A stretch of DNA of 64,000 nt. It comes from Sympetrum striolatum (Eukaryota; Arthropoda; Insecta; Odonata; Libellulidae). The notes beneath the pieces were generated by a model, which was not told the DNA's origin, did not search any database, and saw nothing but the letters and a program-made list of their open reading frames with translations. Position 1 is the first letter of the stretch. The number at the start of each line of letters is the position of its first letter. The position numbers were made by a program, and so were the translations under genes. The stretch is taken from contig OX388345.1 in assembly GCA_947579665.1 (NCBI GenBank), positions 71,663,454 through 71,727,453 on the forward strand, written 5' to 3'. This document shows positions 49,185 through 61,900 of this stretch, in pieces.

Positions 49185-49979
49185 TATGAATTTCCCGCTG
49201 GTACAATGAGGACAAACTGACGCTGACAAAAACTTTCTTATAAGATAACGGTCGTTGGACTCAAGCATCGCACTATTTTCAGCGCGCCAGGAGACAGCGG
49301 ACGAGCAACCCGCGTTTCTTGATATGAGAAAAGGTTTTTACGGGGTTGTGGGAAGGCGGATTACGTAGATGTTATTGGTCGCTGAGCGGTCACGTTCACG
49401 TACGTGTGTTCCGCGAAATCTGCTAACCTTGATAGCATTGCATTATTGAGGTAACTCTGCGATTGTTTAGCGTGATTAATGTCCTAACCATCGGAACATA
49501 GCAACATTGTTTGAGGTAATTTTAGTATTATCTTTTATAATTACTCAATAGAACAAGAAATATAATATCCCTAAGGTTCAATCGATTTTTGCTATTCCGC
49601 AAGTATAAGCCATTGGATTGATATTGATTTCAACTTAATGCTTTGAATCGTTTTTTAGTTTTTATGTGTTACTGCTATCGTTTTTCGTCAATTTTATTCT
49701 CATATAAATGTAACTTGCAATATACGGTTTTTGACTTTGCTCTAATTAGCATGCCATACGAAGGCTTAAGCGCTAAAAATTACATTTCTCGTGTGCTTAC
49801 CAAAAATATACCGATTTCTCATTCTCACATGCAAACATATTTTATTATATTCATTTTTAGCGTCAAGAAGTGTTTTCAGTATAACATCACGAAAGTTAGC
49901 ATTTGGTCTCTCTCTCTAAACTTTTTAGTGTCACCTTAAGCAACTGGAAACTGGGGCGTAATTCCCACGCTTTGTCTCA
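49185..49979 (+). promoter_or_regulatory. Probable TRMT2A promoter and 5' UTR region
   Basis: A local rise in G+C and CpG (49260-49420, for example CAGCGCGCCAGG and GAGCGGTCACGTTCACGTACG) stands out from the AT-rich surroundings and lies 0.6-0.8 kb before the start codon. No TATA box or start site can be assigned. Confidence 0.45.
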
Positions 49980-52900
49980 ATGAATGCGGACTCGAGAAAA
50001 CGTGTGGGAGAAACTGCTCCGACTGGAGTTTTGGCACCTGGATCTGGTGGCGAACCGGACCAAAAATGTGAAAGCACGCAGATAACGGTCGAAAATGTAA
50101 AAAATGAGAAAGCAGATTCTCAAGAGCCCAACGCCAACGGTAGTTCGAAAACTTTGGATACGGCTTCAACTGAATCGACGTCAGAGAGATCTGAAACCAA
50201 AGGAATTGAACCACCTAATTCAAAAGAAGAAAAAATTGACGAGCCCTCTGAGGTTGTTAATACTGACAAAGAGACGAATGATAACGGCTCGACAAAAGCA
50301 TCTCCGGGTCAAAGCTCGAGTGACCCCTATGCGTATGTTGATAGAGGCGATTTTACTTCAGAGAAATTCAAAATAGAAATAAGAGGTTTTCCAAAGTTTT
50401 ACGGTTATGGGGTGAGTTCAGAGTCTCGTTCCGTATTTCTTTTCTGTCAGCCGAATCTTGATTAAAATTAATGAATCCTCAATATTTTTGGAAAATAAAA
50501 TTTATACTGTCGGGATTTTATGTACTATTAGATGGAACAGCAGTTTGCTTTGCTATGAGTGCACAAAATTCTATTTTCAGGAGTTGAAGAGATTTTTAAA
50601 TACTAAGTTGAAGCTGTCTTCTCACAAAGTGAAGTTGACCCGGAAAAAAAGCCCATGGATCTTTGTCTGCTTTAAGAATGAAGAGGATCGACAAGCTGCG
50701 ATCAAAACACTGAATCGTGTGACCTGGAAAGGGAAAATGCTTACTGCTTCAGTGAGTATCAGTTTTCAAGATTCATTTGTGTTAAATATTATTTTATTTC
50801 CAGAGATCATGTAAGAAATAATTTTGCCAAGTTGATTAATTCTTGGTTTAATGCATGTGCAAATGGAATTTTCTGCCTCAGTTTAATCAAGAAATTGTCT
50901 GAAGATTCATAGATTTGAATATGTTTGTCTTAAAGAAATGTATTTTTCACGTAAAGATGGCCAAGCCAGCACCTGACCCCCTGGTCAAGAAAAGAAAACT
51001 TCAGGATGAATCAGGAAGTCCTGAAAAGAAACCAAGAATCAGTGATGATGAGAGACTAAAAAATTCCACCACACCTTATTGGAACCTCGAATACGAGGAG
51101 CAGGTAACTTTCTCATAATTCTCTTTCCATGTACGTAACCCTAGACTAAACATTTCATGGTTGTCTGTATTGAATGTTATCATTATCAAGGAAGACAGAA
51201 TCTAGTAATCATAGCTTCTATAAATTATCTCAGATAAATGATTCCTGTTGATAATTTTAAAGCAATATTTATAATCAGAAAGATATAAAAATGTTGTGTA
51301 TGTGCATTGATGCATATACCTCAGTTTTCAGGGGTTTTCTTTTTTTAAGCGCTCTTGCTCTATTATCCCCTTCGTTTTATTGAATTTGGAGGTATTTTGT
51401 TATGATTGAATTTATAAAATAAGCTTATCAGAAGTGGAAAATTTTTTCTATTGGTTTCCATTAGCTTAGTTTTAGCTGACTTATCTAAGATATACGATAT
51501 ATTTTTGTACTATGATTCCATTTACAGCTTCAGAAGAAATATGACTATGTCAAGGGTATAATGTGCAATTTAGCAAACCTCATCATTAATGTGAATCCCA
51601 TGCTATCCGCTTGGGTTAAAAGGCAGAAGGCAAAATACAACGGAATGATCTGCAACTTATTAGACATAAGAAAATCTCCAATCTGCGATGGATACAGGAA
51701 CAAATGTGAATTCACTGTTGGTAAGTATGTGTGAAATTTCTATATGGATGAATAATTGTTGGAGGGTAGCAAAGGTAAATTAGATGGCATTGCATTAAAA
51801 ATATCATAATGGATAGAAGCTGGGGCAAATGCTATGGTGCCGTTAGAATGCTGGCTTTCAAACGATTGGGACGGGCTGAAATTTTCAGTTCTGAAAGTTT
51901 CCTGCCCAAATCTGCCTAAACTCATGCTTATTGTTGTTTTAAAGAGGGTATAAATTTAAGGATGGGGTTGAGTCTAGTGGGATAGGTGGTGGTTTTGTTC
52001 CAGTTTTAGGCCAGGTGCACATTGACGTGCAGGCAGGGTAGCACAGTTTCTGTAATGCCATATTTGGAAGAGAAACCTAGCGGAATGAGATGCAGTATGG
52101 TGCAGGGTTGCACTGCACCCAATGTGGCCTTCCACATTCACGGTCTTGTGGATTAGGCATAAACTGCATGACTCAGTTCACTTGTCTACAATTAAATCGT
52201 GATTTGTTTTGAAAAATGTCTATTAAAGAATCATTTGAAGAAAGATGATTCAAACTGGTGTGTAACCATCCAGCAATATACTACAGCAGCCATTGCCAGT
52301 ACGTGAAAGCTATGGCCAAGCAAAGAATTTGGTTGAAAATTGCAAAAGGACGTAACTTACGGAGGATTAGTTCAAATTCATTTATCTTGTGAATAATTTG
52401 AACATAGAACAATTGTTACTATTAGTTCATTCATCATGAAAGGAGATACTCATTTTTCACCATTTGTCATTTTTTTTACTAATAATCAATTTAAAATACA
52501 AAATGAATTGTGAACCATTGTTACATAGATTAAAATAATATTTCTAACTCAACACCTGAGTCTGTCTCAGAGCTTAAAACAAAGTATACCACCAACATTT
52601 TTTTGGTTATTTATATTAAAAACAAAACTTAACCTAACAGTCCTTGCCATCTTCAAACTGCCTTGCAAAACTGCTATCCAATGTAAAGACCTGCTGTGCC
52701 GTACAGAAGTTTTTCCATGCTGACCAGCACTGCTCTGCGCTGCCTGCACAAACCATACCAATGTGTGCCTTAGCTTATCCTGCAGCGATAGTGGGTCTTA
52801 ATACTAGTTCTGCATCTTTTACAATTTTGAGAGCTTGGATGGGAGGGTGTAAAGAGGTTGCAGAATCAGCCTTACACAAGTGATTCAAGTAGTATTCTCT

Positions 52901-55900
52901 ATGATGCGTCGATTGTAGTGTTGCATTACCTGTTGTCTCTTGCTGTTTCTTCCAATCTTTGGGAACTTACGAGAGGAATTGTACTCCTAAGGTATCAGGT
53001 GATCGAGTAAATGCAATTCGGTCAGTGGCTTATCAAGCCAGTGGGAGGAGTATCTTTCCTCTTGATCTAAGGGGTTAAATTCCTCAGAAAGATTCTAGCA
53101 AGGAATCCATGACCGAGGAGCTCACAGTTGGGTTGGGTAAATGCATCTGTCTTTGGTCAGTTGCTTATCAAGCCAGTGGAAGGAGTATCTTTCCTCTTAA
53201 TGTGTGGGGTTAAATTCCTCAGAAAGATTCTAGCAAAGAATCCATGACTGAGAAGCCCACGGTTGCACAATTCAGCTGATATGTTGAATTAAGTGGGAAC
53301 CCCCATATACTGGACAGCCCAAGTTGCTGTTCTCATAACTCATACAAGAATTTTTGATACTACTCAAAATCAGATGTATTGGAGAGAACAGATGCCATTG
53401 TATACTAATTACAGCTGTAGGACCGAATATGACTTTGTGTATTAAGTTGTTTGCTCACCAGTAAATGTTACTCGGTTTTTGCAACTTATTAAATGAATCA
53501 ACAGACATGCAGCCTTAGGAAGTTATTGCTGAAGGATTTACTTTTTAATTTTTGATAACTTATGTTTTACTGGTCAATTGTATTTCATTTTGTACCTTGT
53601 AGGGAGTTCAAAAGTTGAAGACTTGAAACTCTTGCCTCAGAGTGAGTTAAATTTTCTATTACAAGCTTATTATCAGTTTATATATTTTTGTGAGCCAAGC
53701 AGACTTAAACTTTTCAATCATTTTACGGAACAATAAATTAATCGTAGTTCCTTATCTCCTGCTTTAATTGTTAAATCACCAGAACCTTCAATAAGTTATT
53801 ATTTAAGTGGGCATTTAGATAATATTATAAACCTTAAAATAATTAGCTCTGCTGGTTGGATTAGTATTTTGTGTGAGTGTGATAGAAGACTATGTAGGAC
53901 TAGGTCAGTTTTAAGGCTGAAAATTTTAAGATTCAGCAGTTTGTTTCAATAAATTTCATGGTTTTTAATGTCAATCAGTTCTGATCATAGCTTTTTATCT
54001 ATTTTAATAGATTCAGTTCTAAGAAATTGTTTCTAGAATCCATAATCCTTAAGTCTAGGGATTTTAAGAAGTCTTCAATTTATTATAAGACTTAAATTGA
54101 TTAACTAAGGATAATAAGCATAAAGAATTAAAAATCTTCTGAATTTTGTTGATATAAAAGGAAACAATGTGAGGAAATAAATTTATCTCACCCCAGATGT
54201 ATTTCAGGTTAAATCCAGATATTTAGAATTGAATGAAATGAATTTTAGCACTCCGTCACGAGAATATCCTGCTATTTTTGTTTCTGTAAGTCTGTTCTTT
54301 TGCTTGCTACTCATCAAAGAAATAATTAGTACATTTCTTATGTTATTCGTTTCTACTCAATTGCTAGGAAGCAGGATCATGTGTCTCATTTATCCAAATT
54401 AGTATACTTGAATGAGGTAAATGTTTGTAAAATGAAGGCAATTTTTTTATTGAAGTACTCCTTTTAAAAGAGGAAAATATCAGATTAGCTATTTTAGAAA
54501 TTAAAGAGAAGAATCAAGAGCAGAATGTACATAAACCTGGTTAATGTGTGACATCTCAGTTGATGGTCAAATCATTCAGCTACAAATCAACATTGAAGAT
54601 AAGTTTGAGACTAGTAGAAGCTTTAAGATCTGAAGATGTCTGATAAATAGACTGACATGTTACCAGTCAGTTGGTGTGAGGAAAGGATGCCTGCGGATGT
54701 ATTTTTTAATCAATATGTGTTTGTGAGGCCGAAGGCAGTTCTAAGAGAAGATGGGGAAACAAGGTTAATGCCTTACTGGTTATGAGTGCAGGTTTAAAAC
54801 TTCATGGTGATGAATTTTCTACCTGAGCTCTTCCCATCTTCACTCAGCATGTTGTGATTTAAAATCACATTCCCTGCCCTCTGCTAACAAAGCCTCATCT
54901 ACGATTTGATTGGAGAAGATCAGTTATGGATGATAGTAATGCCCGTGTGAATGTTTGGATGATTGCAATTTCTATTCTTCCGACTTCCTGGGTTGGGAAT
55001 GCTCTCTGCTCTCTCACAAACATCTGCAGCCGATTGTCTTACACGTAGTGTGAGAAAAATAAGCTGAAAGTGTTTTTGGGATTTCATTCATCTTCAGCAT
55101 GAGGCTAAGCTTGTATGGTGATCAGTGGTTGATTGTTGAAGAGCATGTCAACCCTTGCTCTCTTCCTCTTTTTGTCTCACAGATTCTGGAATAGGTGTTT
55201 TATTGCGATGCACTGTATGTGATTAAAGTCTGAAATAGTCGATTCTCTTAATTGAATTTGCCAAGGTTTTCCATGCTCCCTGGAATATTTCTTAACTTTC
55301 CCCAAATTTCTTATTTCCCAAAATTTTTCTACTAGCTTATACATATAATAATACACATATAATAATAAACTATAAATTATATGTCAATCCTAGTACAAGA
55401 ACTATTACATAATCTTTGAATTCTTCTCTGGTTTCTCCCTACAATTTTCCTCTTTTGCTTTATTTAGCATTATATTTATCAATTTGTTCTTATTACTACC
55501 AATGTTACATTCTTTCTGCGATTCAGTTGTGTGATTTTTTACTTAATATTTCCTGGATATCTAGTTTTCTTTGTTAAAAGAACAATACAAAACATAATCT
55601 CGAATACCAAGTCATTATGATTTGTTTCACCTCTATTTTAGGCATAGTTTTCTTGAACTTGGTTAAGTTTATCAAACACATAATCTGCGCATTGTTTTTT
55701 TATTCCTTCAATGCCATCAGGAAGTAAGTGCAGTCCCCTTTAGTATATTGGTCCCTTCTTTGCTTTGACTGTTCCAATCTCATTTTATTTAGATCACCAT
55801 ATTTCATTTGTGCTGTAGTTCTTTCTCTATTGAAAATCAAATCCTGCTCTTCAGTCTATACTGTTATCTTCTCTTCCCCCTTTCCCAGGCTCACATCTTT

Positions 55901-58900
55901 TTGAGGTGAACCATCTATGATGGCTATAGAAGTGCATGTATTCTCAGAAATTAATTGGTCCCCATAATGTAAGTGACATGTTTTGTTACTGTTGTTAAGT
56001 GGGTATTTTCTGTGAGACTTGTGCAGCTTTAATGCTTATTGTGAGCAGAATTTCTCCACTACCAAAATATAGAGAGAGTACATTTCATTTTGGTAACTAA
56101 GAGTAGTGTTGCAGTAAACTTTTTCATCATTCAAGTGCAGGTATTTAAAAACTCCCGATTCTTACGTTCAGAACTGTTTGAGAATCAGGCATGTGTTTTT
56201 AGGACCACGTTTTTGTTTCTCCACTGATTAGACTGTTAGGCAGGTGTTAGGGATAAAATATGGCAGATCATAAGCAAACCTTTGCTTTGAAAGTTCACAT
56301 ATATACGATGCTAGATGACACTCATAGGAAATGATTTAATGTTGCAAAGATATTAGCAAGGAAGGTCAATTATTTCTTTCTACAATTGCTATTATTTGCT
56401 GTAATAAATAACTAAGTTTTTCCTAAAATGGTTAGATTTTTTACATGCTAGTAGCAGTTTAAAAATATTAAAATCATCTAGTTCCTCCCAACTACAGCTC
56501 AACATAAAAAATTGCTTTTTTGTAGGATTCTTTTATATTTATGTGTAGTCATTTTTCCCAAATGGAAATAGTCAACGTAAATCACCATAAATGTTTCTAA
56601 TATTTGAATTACCTCATGCTTATCGGTATTTTAATCTAATTTGCAAATGGCTATCAAGTTAGGTGATAAAACTGTTAATGCTGCAGTAGTTCCAATTGAA
56701 ATTCCTTACTTATTTTATGCTAGCCAAAGCTCTATTACCACTGATTTGTCTTAGCTCTTAACTTTTGTAGTGTTTTTATTATTACTCATCTTTTATCCCT
56801 TAGGATATGAGGGTGCTTCAGATGCACTTGTTATCATAACGTTAAGCTAGAAGGAAAGTAGAAGAAAAAGTATTAGGTTGAGTGTACTTGACTAGCAGTT
56901 TTTTAATACAAATTTAGATCTGATTTGTATTTGAAATTTCACCTAAAGTATAATGCAGTTTGATAGGTTCATTAAAAGTAATTGTCTAGCATGTTAAGTT
57001 CATTGCATGTTTTTCTATAAATGCAGAAGCATATATAAGCAGAAAAACATTCCGAACTTTGCAAGCTTGGGAAAGAAATAATTCATCCATCCCATCCAGG
57101 AGATTGGGCTGCAGTTTCAAGATTAATAAAGTTGAGGGATGAGTTAGGGACTTAACGCATTGGTTTATGTCTTAGATGTGAAGATGTAGGATATTTGATG
57201 CAAGCTATCCAGTCTTATCAAGATGCTAAGGGGAAGATGTACCAATTTTCATGGTTGGATGAAAGTGGTACACCTCTCTCGCAGAGGAGGTAAGTATAAC
57301 TGAAAAGCTGCCTACAGCTATCCTAGAATCATCTGGAACACTTCTTCCGATGATTCTGGCAGCTCTGCTTTGCTATCTTCCACGAGTGAAGACATCATGC
57401 TCTTGTGAACAGCTGTAGCGCTAGCACTCGAGCAATTCACTCAACAGTCTATGATGGGCAGGAGAGCATCCCATTCTTTGCGATGGGATGGTTAGTTACC
57501 TGCCAGTGACTCTCACTCATCAGGTATTAACGAGGAGACAAAGCAGAGGATGGTCGGATTCCGCCTGGGTAGCTACGTGCAGGGCCAAGTTGGCGTTGGA
57601 CCAATCGACTCGCTGAAGCACATACCTCAAAGAATGAAGGAAACTGTCAAGGTATGATGATTTATTTGTTTGACAATCAAAAGGTTAACAAAGTTGTTTT
57701 CGAAAGAATGATTTTCACAGAAGAATTTCATTTCATTCGCCGATGGGTATTAATACTCCTTTGTTTTTGTAACTGCGGACTGTTTTGAATAGCTGACAAG
57801 GTGCTGGTTAAGTGTGAATCTGATCATGCTGGGTCTAACGTGTTAGGGGACAGGTTTTTATCTGCCTCATGACTCAGTGCTCAGGATTAACATTACATTT
57901 AGTTTGCAGCTTTCATAATTTTATGGGCTCATACATAAGGCATAGTGCTTTAACTTACTTAGAATGCCTTCTAAATCTCATAACATTGCTGTTAATCATC
58001 CCGAATTTCAGAGTTGCAGTTTACGATGCTGTGAGTGTTAATAAATGTGTTTATGTATAGTGAATCGAAGCCAAATTAGAATAATTTGTATATATTTGTG
58101 GTATACCATTCATTACGTAATGGCATCACTGTTAAGGGCTATATTTTTTGTCTTCTAGGAATTATTTGCAAGTTAATTTTGCTCTCCTATGAAGTTTCAG
58201 TTTTTCACTACTGTTTGTATATACCTGGCTGTCTGTTATTTACTATTGTTCTTTTTATGAGCATTTCTATTTTAATGATTTATCAATGTCGACTCATATC
58301 ACCGTTTTTTAGCTAAAAGATTAATTTTGAAGGTTTCCATTTCTGATCTAATATTCTGTTGCTTTTTCAAGTCTTGGTTAAATATATTGAATAAACTTTC
58401 GTACAGTAGTGTGAGTTCATTTTGTTTTGTTCCTTTTTTCATTACATTTTGAGTCCAAACTCATTTTGGGAGACATCATTGTAGAGGATTTCAGCCTTTA
58501 AATGAGCTTAATAATTTTGATAAGCATCCTTGCCATTGGGCAGTTATGCCCCAGTTAATCAAGCAATTATTAATTATCCTCACTATGTAATGTTTTCTGC
58601 ATAGAACACTGAAATGTTTGTGAGATGTCTGTTACAGTTGTATTATTTATGGTGAAATTTATTCCCAAAACTTTACCCCATTCATTAAGGGATCTCTTGA
58701 TGCAGGTGTTATGGTAAGGAATTATATATTGCTGAACAATCAAGGTTTATTTACTTTCCTCACAAAGGTTTTCTACATTCTTTCAAGATTTTTAGAATGG
58801 TGCTTTCTGTAATTTTCTCATTGATTATATTTTCCTCCTTCATAAGTCCTTCATCCTGTCCTTGAGTATTATATTCTCAAGAAGATGGAATTGATTTAAG

Positions 58901-61900
58901 AGAAAATTTTTATGATTAAAAGGTTCAGTATGTTTGTTGTTATTAAAAAATCTACATCAGTCTCAATCTTGGCGGTGCCAAGGATCTCAATAGACAAGAG
59001 GCAAAATAAAATAGGGAAATTTATGGTTTTCGATTCCTAAGATTTCTTGTTTAGAAATCTTGTGCCAGAGAGTTTGTTTTGATGTTTCCATTCGTGCCCT
59101 ATATATCTTGTATGGTCTAAAAGGGGTTCCTTGGTTGTACTTTAAAGCACTGGCAATGAATTCCTGTTTCTATGCAAGGGATTATCTATTTGTTTTGACT
59201 TCAATTTGATCAGTATATTTTCTCATTGGTCAAGGATGGGTAGGCCTTTCTTTTGAATAGGTAAATTGCATCATGAAAGTTCTATAAGACGCAAACCTTT
59301 AGGCTACTGAACAAATTTCTTTGGAAAAGTTTCGTTATTTTAACACCCCAGTTGGCTTTAGATTTCTTGTTCAGATTGAATTATTTTTATCACTTAGAAA
59401 CATGGTATTCATTATCAATTATATAGAATCAGTAATATAAAATTAGAAGTTATTAACTTTGAAAAAGTTTATGAGGATTAGATTTTTTTAATGTTTTTTT
59501 TTCTCATCTCCCTGAAAAGATCATCTATTGGTCATGAAATTTTATCTAGTTTGCTACTGTTTGCCCTTAAAATTTTCATTTATGCTAAGTTTGATTTATT
59601 GTTATTAATTTTCTTTAGTAGGTAATCTGCAATATCCAATGGTATTCATAGTTTATTTTTCTGTTAATAAAGATTTAGATAAATTCTTCAATAATTTCCC
59701 ATCATTACAAGTTTTCTCAAGTGAATACTTGACTTGATTGTCTTTGATTGTACTATACTTGCCAGCACACAGTGTCATATCCCTGCCTATTGAGAGAAGA
59801 GGATTAGATTTTGAACTGTATTTAGAAAGTTCATGATTTTTGGCCAATTGATTGACCAATTGCACTACATCTAATAAAAAAGAATAAACTCATTGTGTAA
59901 GTAGCGTCTTCGAAAGCTATGGACAATCAGTTGAAGCATATTGAGTTTCTTATTAGAACAATTCTAAGAAGAAATAAGTCTGGTTCATCATTTGAGTTAG
60001 TAATAAGTGTGTCTGTTACAAAGTATTTGTCTCTACATTACAGATGGAACTATGAGAGATAAGTGCACCAATGCTATGACAGTTATCGTGTATAAGAACA
60101 ATGTTGAGAATAATGGAAGACTTCATGGGAAAATGTTAATTTCGATTTTTGCATTCATGTTAGGGATTGTTTTCATCTCTCCTTTGTTATCCATTTCTTC
60201 ATTACTTTTCGCTTGGAAGTAAAACACAGGTTAAAACACAATCTTGAAATTTGAATTAAATATTACTGTTGATATTATATGCTGCTTAAAAATCAATGAG
60301 CTCGTGTTTTTTCAAATTTTTTTCTGTTGTATATAATCTATTTTAATCTTTATTGTTTGTGCTGTTAAGTAAGTGCTATTTACATGGAGGTTGGAAAGCG
60401 ATAATTTTGAGTCCCATTTAGAGAGAGATTTTATAAGAATTTAGAAATTTTAATACTTTAATTGTTTTAAACAGTTTCTTCATATTAAAACTCATTTGTA
60501 GAAGAAAATATGTCAACATATTGTATCTAGCGACTGTTTTGAGTAAAATTTTAAAATTGGTTATGTAGGCATTCTTTAATAGATTCTTCTTATATCGGAT
60601 TCACAGTGCTCAAGAAACCAAAAATAAGTATAAGAAAGTAACATTGCATGTATTGTATTGAGATTAAAAACTCTGGGCAAACTGTATGCAAAAAAAATCA
60701 ACTTGCTCACAAAGCATTAACAGTGCGTGGTAGTTTAATGGTTAGAACGTCTGCCTGTTAGTTGGAGACATGGGTAAGTCACAGTCTTGTCGATATTTTT
60801 TGCTACAAAATAAACAGTCTTAAGGCATAATATTACACAGATACTCTTCATTCTCAAAAGTTAAGAGACTTAATGGTGCCTTTGTCAGCATCTTAAACAT
60901 CTTAAGGTTGTTTGCAGTTGCTTCCGAATGATTTTTATATCACTTATAGTCATCCGTATAACACCTTCAATATTTGAAAAACTCATGAAGCATGTACCAT
61001 GAATCTTTTTAGAAATTTCAAAGAAATAGATATTTTCTGAACTTCAGTTATTTCTGGAAAATACCTGCATTGAATGAGATTTATTAAGGCTGTGGATTTG
61101 GTTTAGGAGTTAGAAGAACTTGAAGTTAACTTAGCCAAGTTATTTTCTCTACTGTATAATAATGGAGTATTTTCATTTAATCGATAATAAACAAAGTATC
61201 TTGGCATGAAGTTGATTATCTGTCTTTTTTGTCTTATATAAGGTTTTAATTGTAAGAAAGGGCAGTTTTTCCTGGGATTTCTCACAATAATATGTGAAAT
61301 CCCTTTTCAGCTTTTTTGTCAGGTTATAAAAAGTCCATTCATGAAGGCTTTTGAAACAATCCTAATTAAAAATTACTAAGTTCTTTTGCTCACTGTAATT
61401 TAAAAATATTTCCAGTTTTATAAACTTGTTTGAGATGTACATGAATTTGCTTTTATAAATGCAAGATTTTAGTATCTTAATTTGTCTTTACCTACCTTAC
61501 AGTCATACAGACTTCCAGTTACTAACTTTATCTAAGAACTTTTTCCAATTACTTGCACTGATATCAGATGAGTTAGAGGTCATACCAATCCATATTTTAA
61601 GTCACAGGAAACTCTTTTTTGCCATTTATGTTTTGCTGTGTTTATTTCCCCAAACCCAGTTTCATATTTCTAGAGACATTATTTTGAGCCTATAAAATTA
61701 AACATATAAAAAATAAGTTTATTTTATAATCATTCATTTTAGTTAGCTCAAGGACTCTCTGATTGTATCGTACAAATTTTGGTCAGCAGATTTGGTGTAT
61801 CAAAAATGGCCAATTTTGATTCATGTTAGGGTAATCCAGTGAATTGCTGTGATTATAATTTTTCTTCTTTATTAAGGATGGTTGGATTACCCTATCATTC

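Larger units (their letters stand above)
45557..49979. other. Intergenic region between GDPD and TRMT2A genes
   Basis: Begins with the GDPD 3' UTR; an ATTAAA at 46130-46135 is a candidate polyadenylation signal. It then holds a hAT terminus (46582), about 1.4 kb without recognisable features, a complete hAT MITE (48097-48684) and the CpG-containing upstream region of TRMT2A (from about 49185). I see no further gene. Confidence 0.6.
51721..57523. other. TRMT2A intron 4
   Basis: 5.8 kb, the longest intron in the window. It contains the Harbinger-like element, a 130 bp tandem duplication, and otherwise AT-rich sequence. Between 54.5 and 55.2 kb and at 57.1-57.5 kb base composition is less AT-rich and may be old repeat, but I cannot name it. 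Confidence 0.55.

Noticed and set aside
49643..49939. Hydrophobic plus-strand frame before TRMT2A
   Set aside because: Lacks homology and lies in the presumed 5' UTR/first-intron region; composition is like the surrounding AT-rich DNA.
60724..60800. Functional tRNA gene
   Set aside because: The A-box arm is tRNA-like but the B-box and pairing of arms are lost; better explained as a SINE head.
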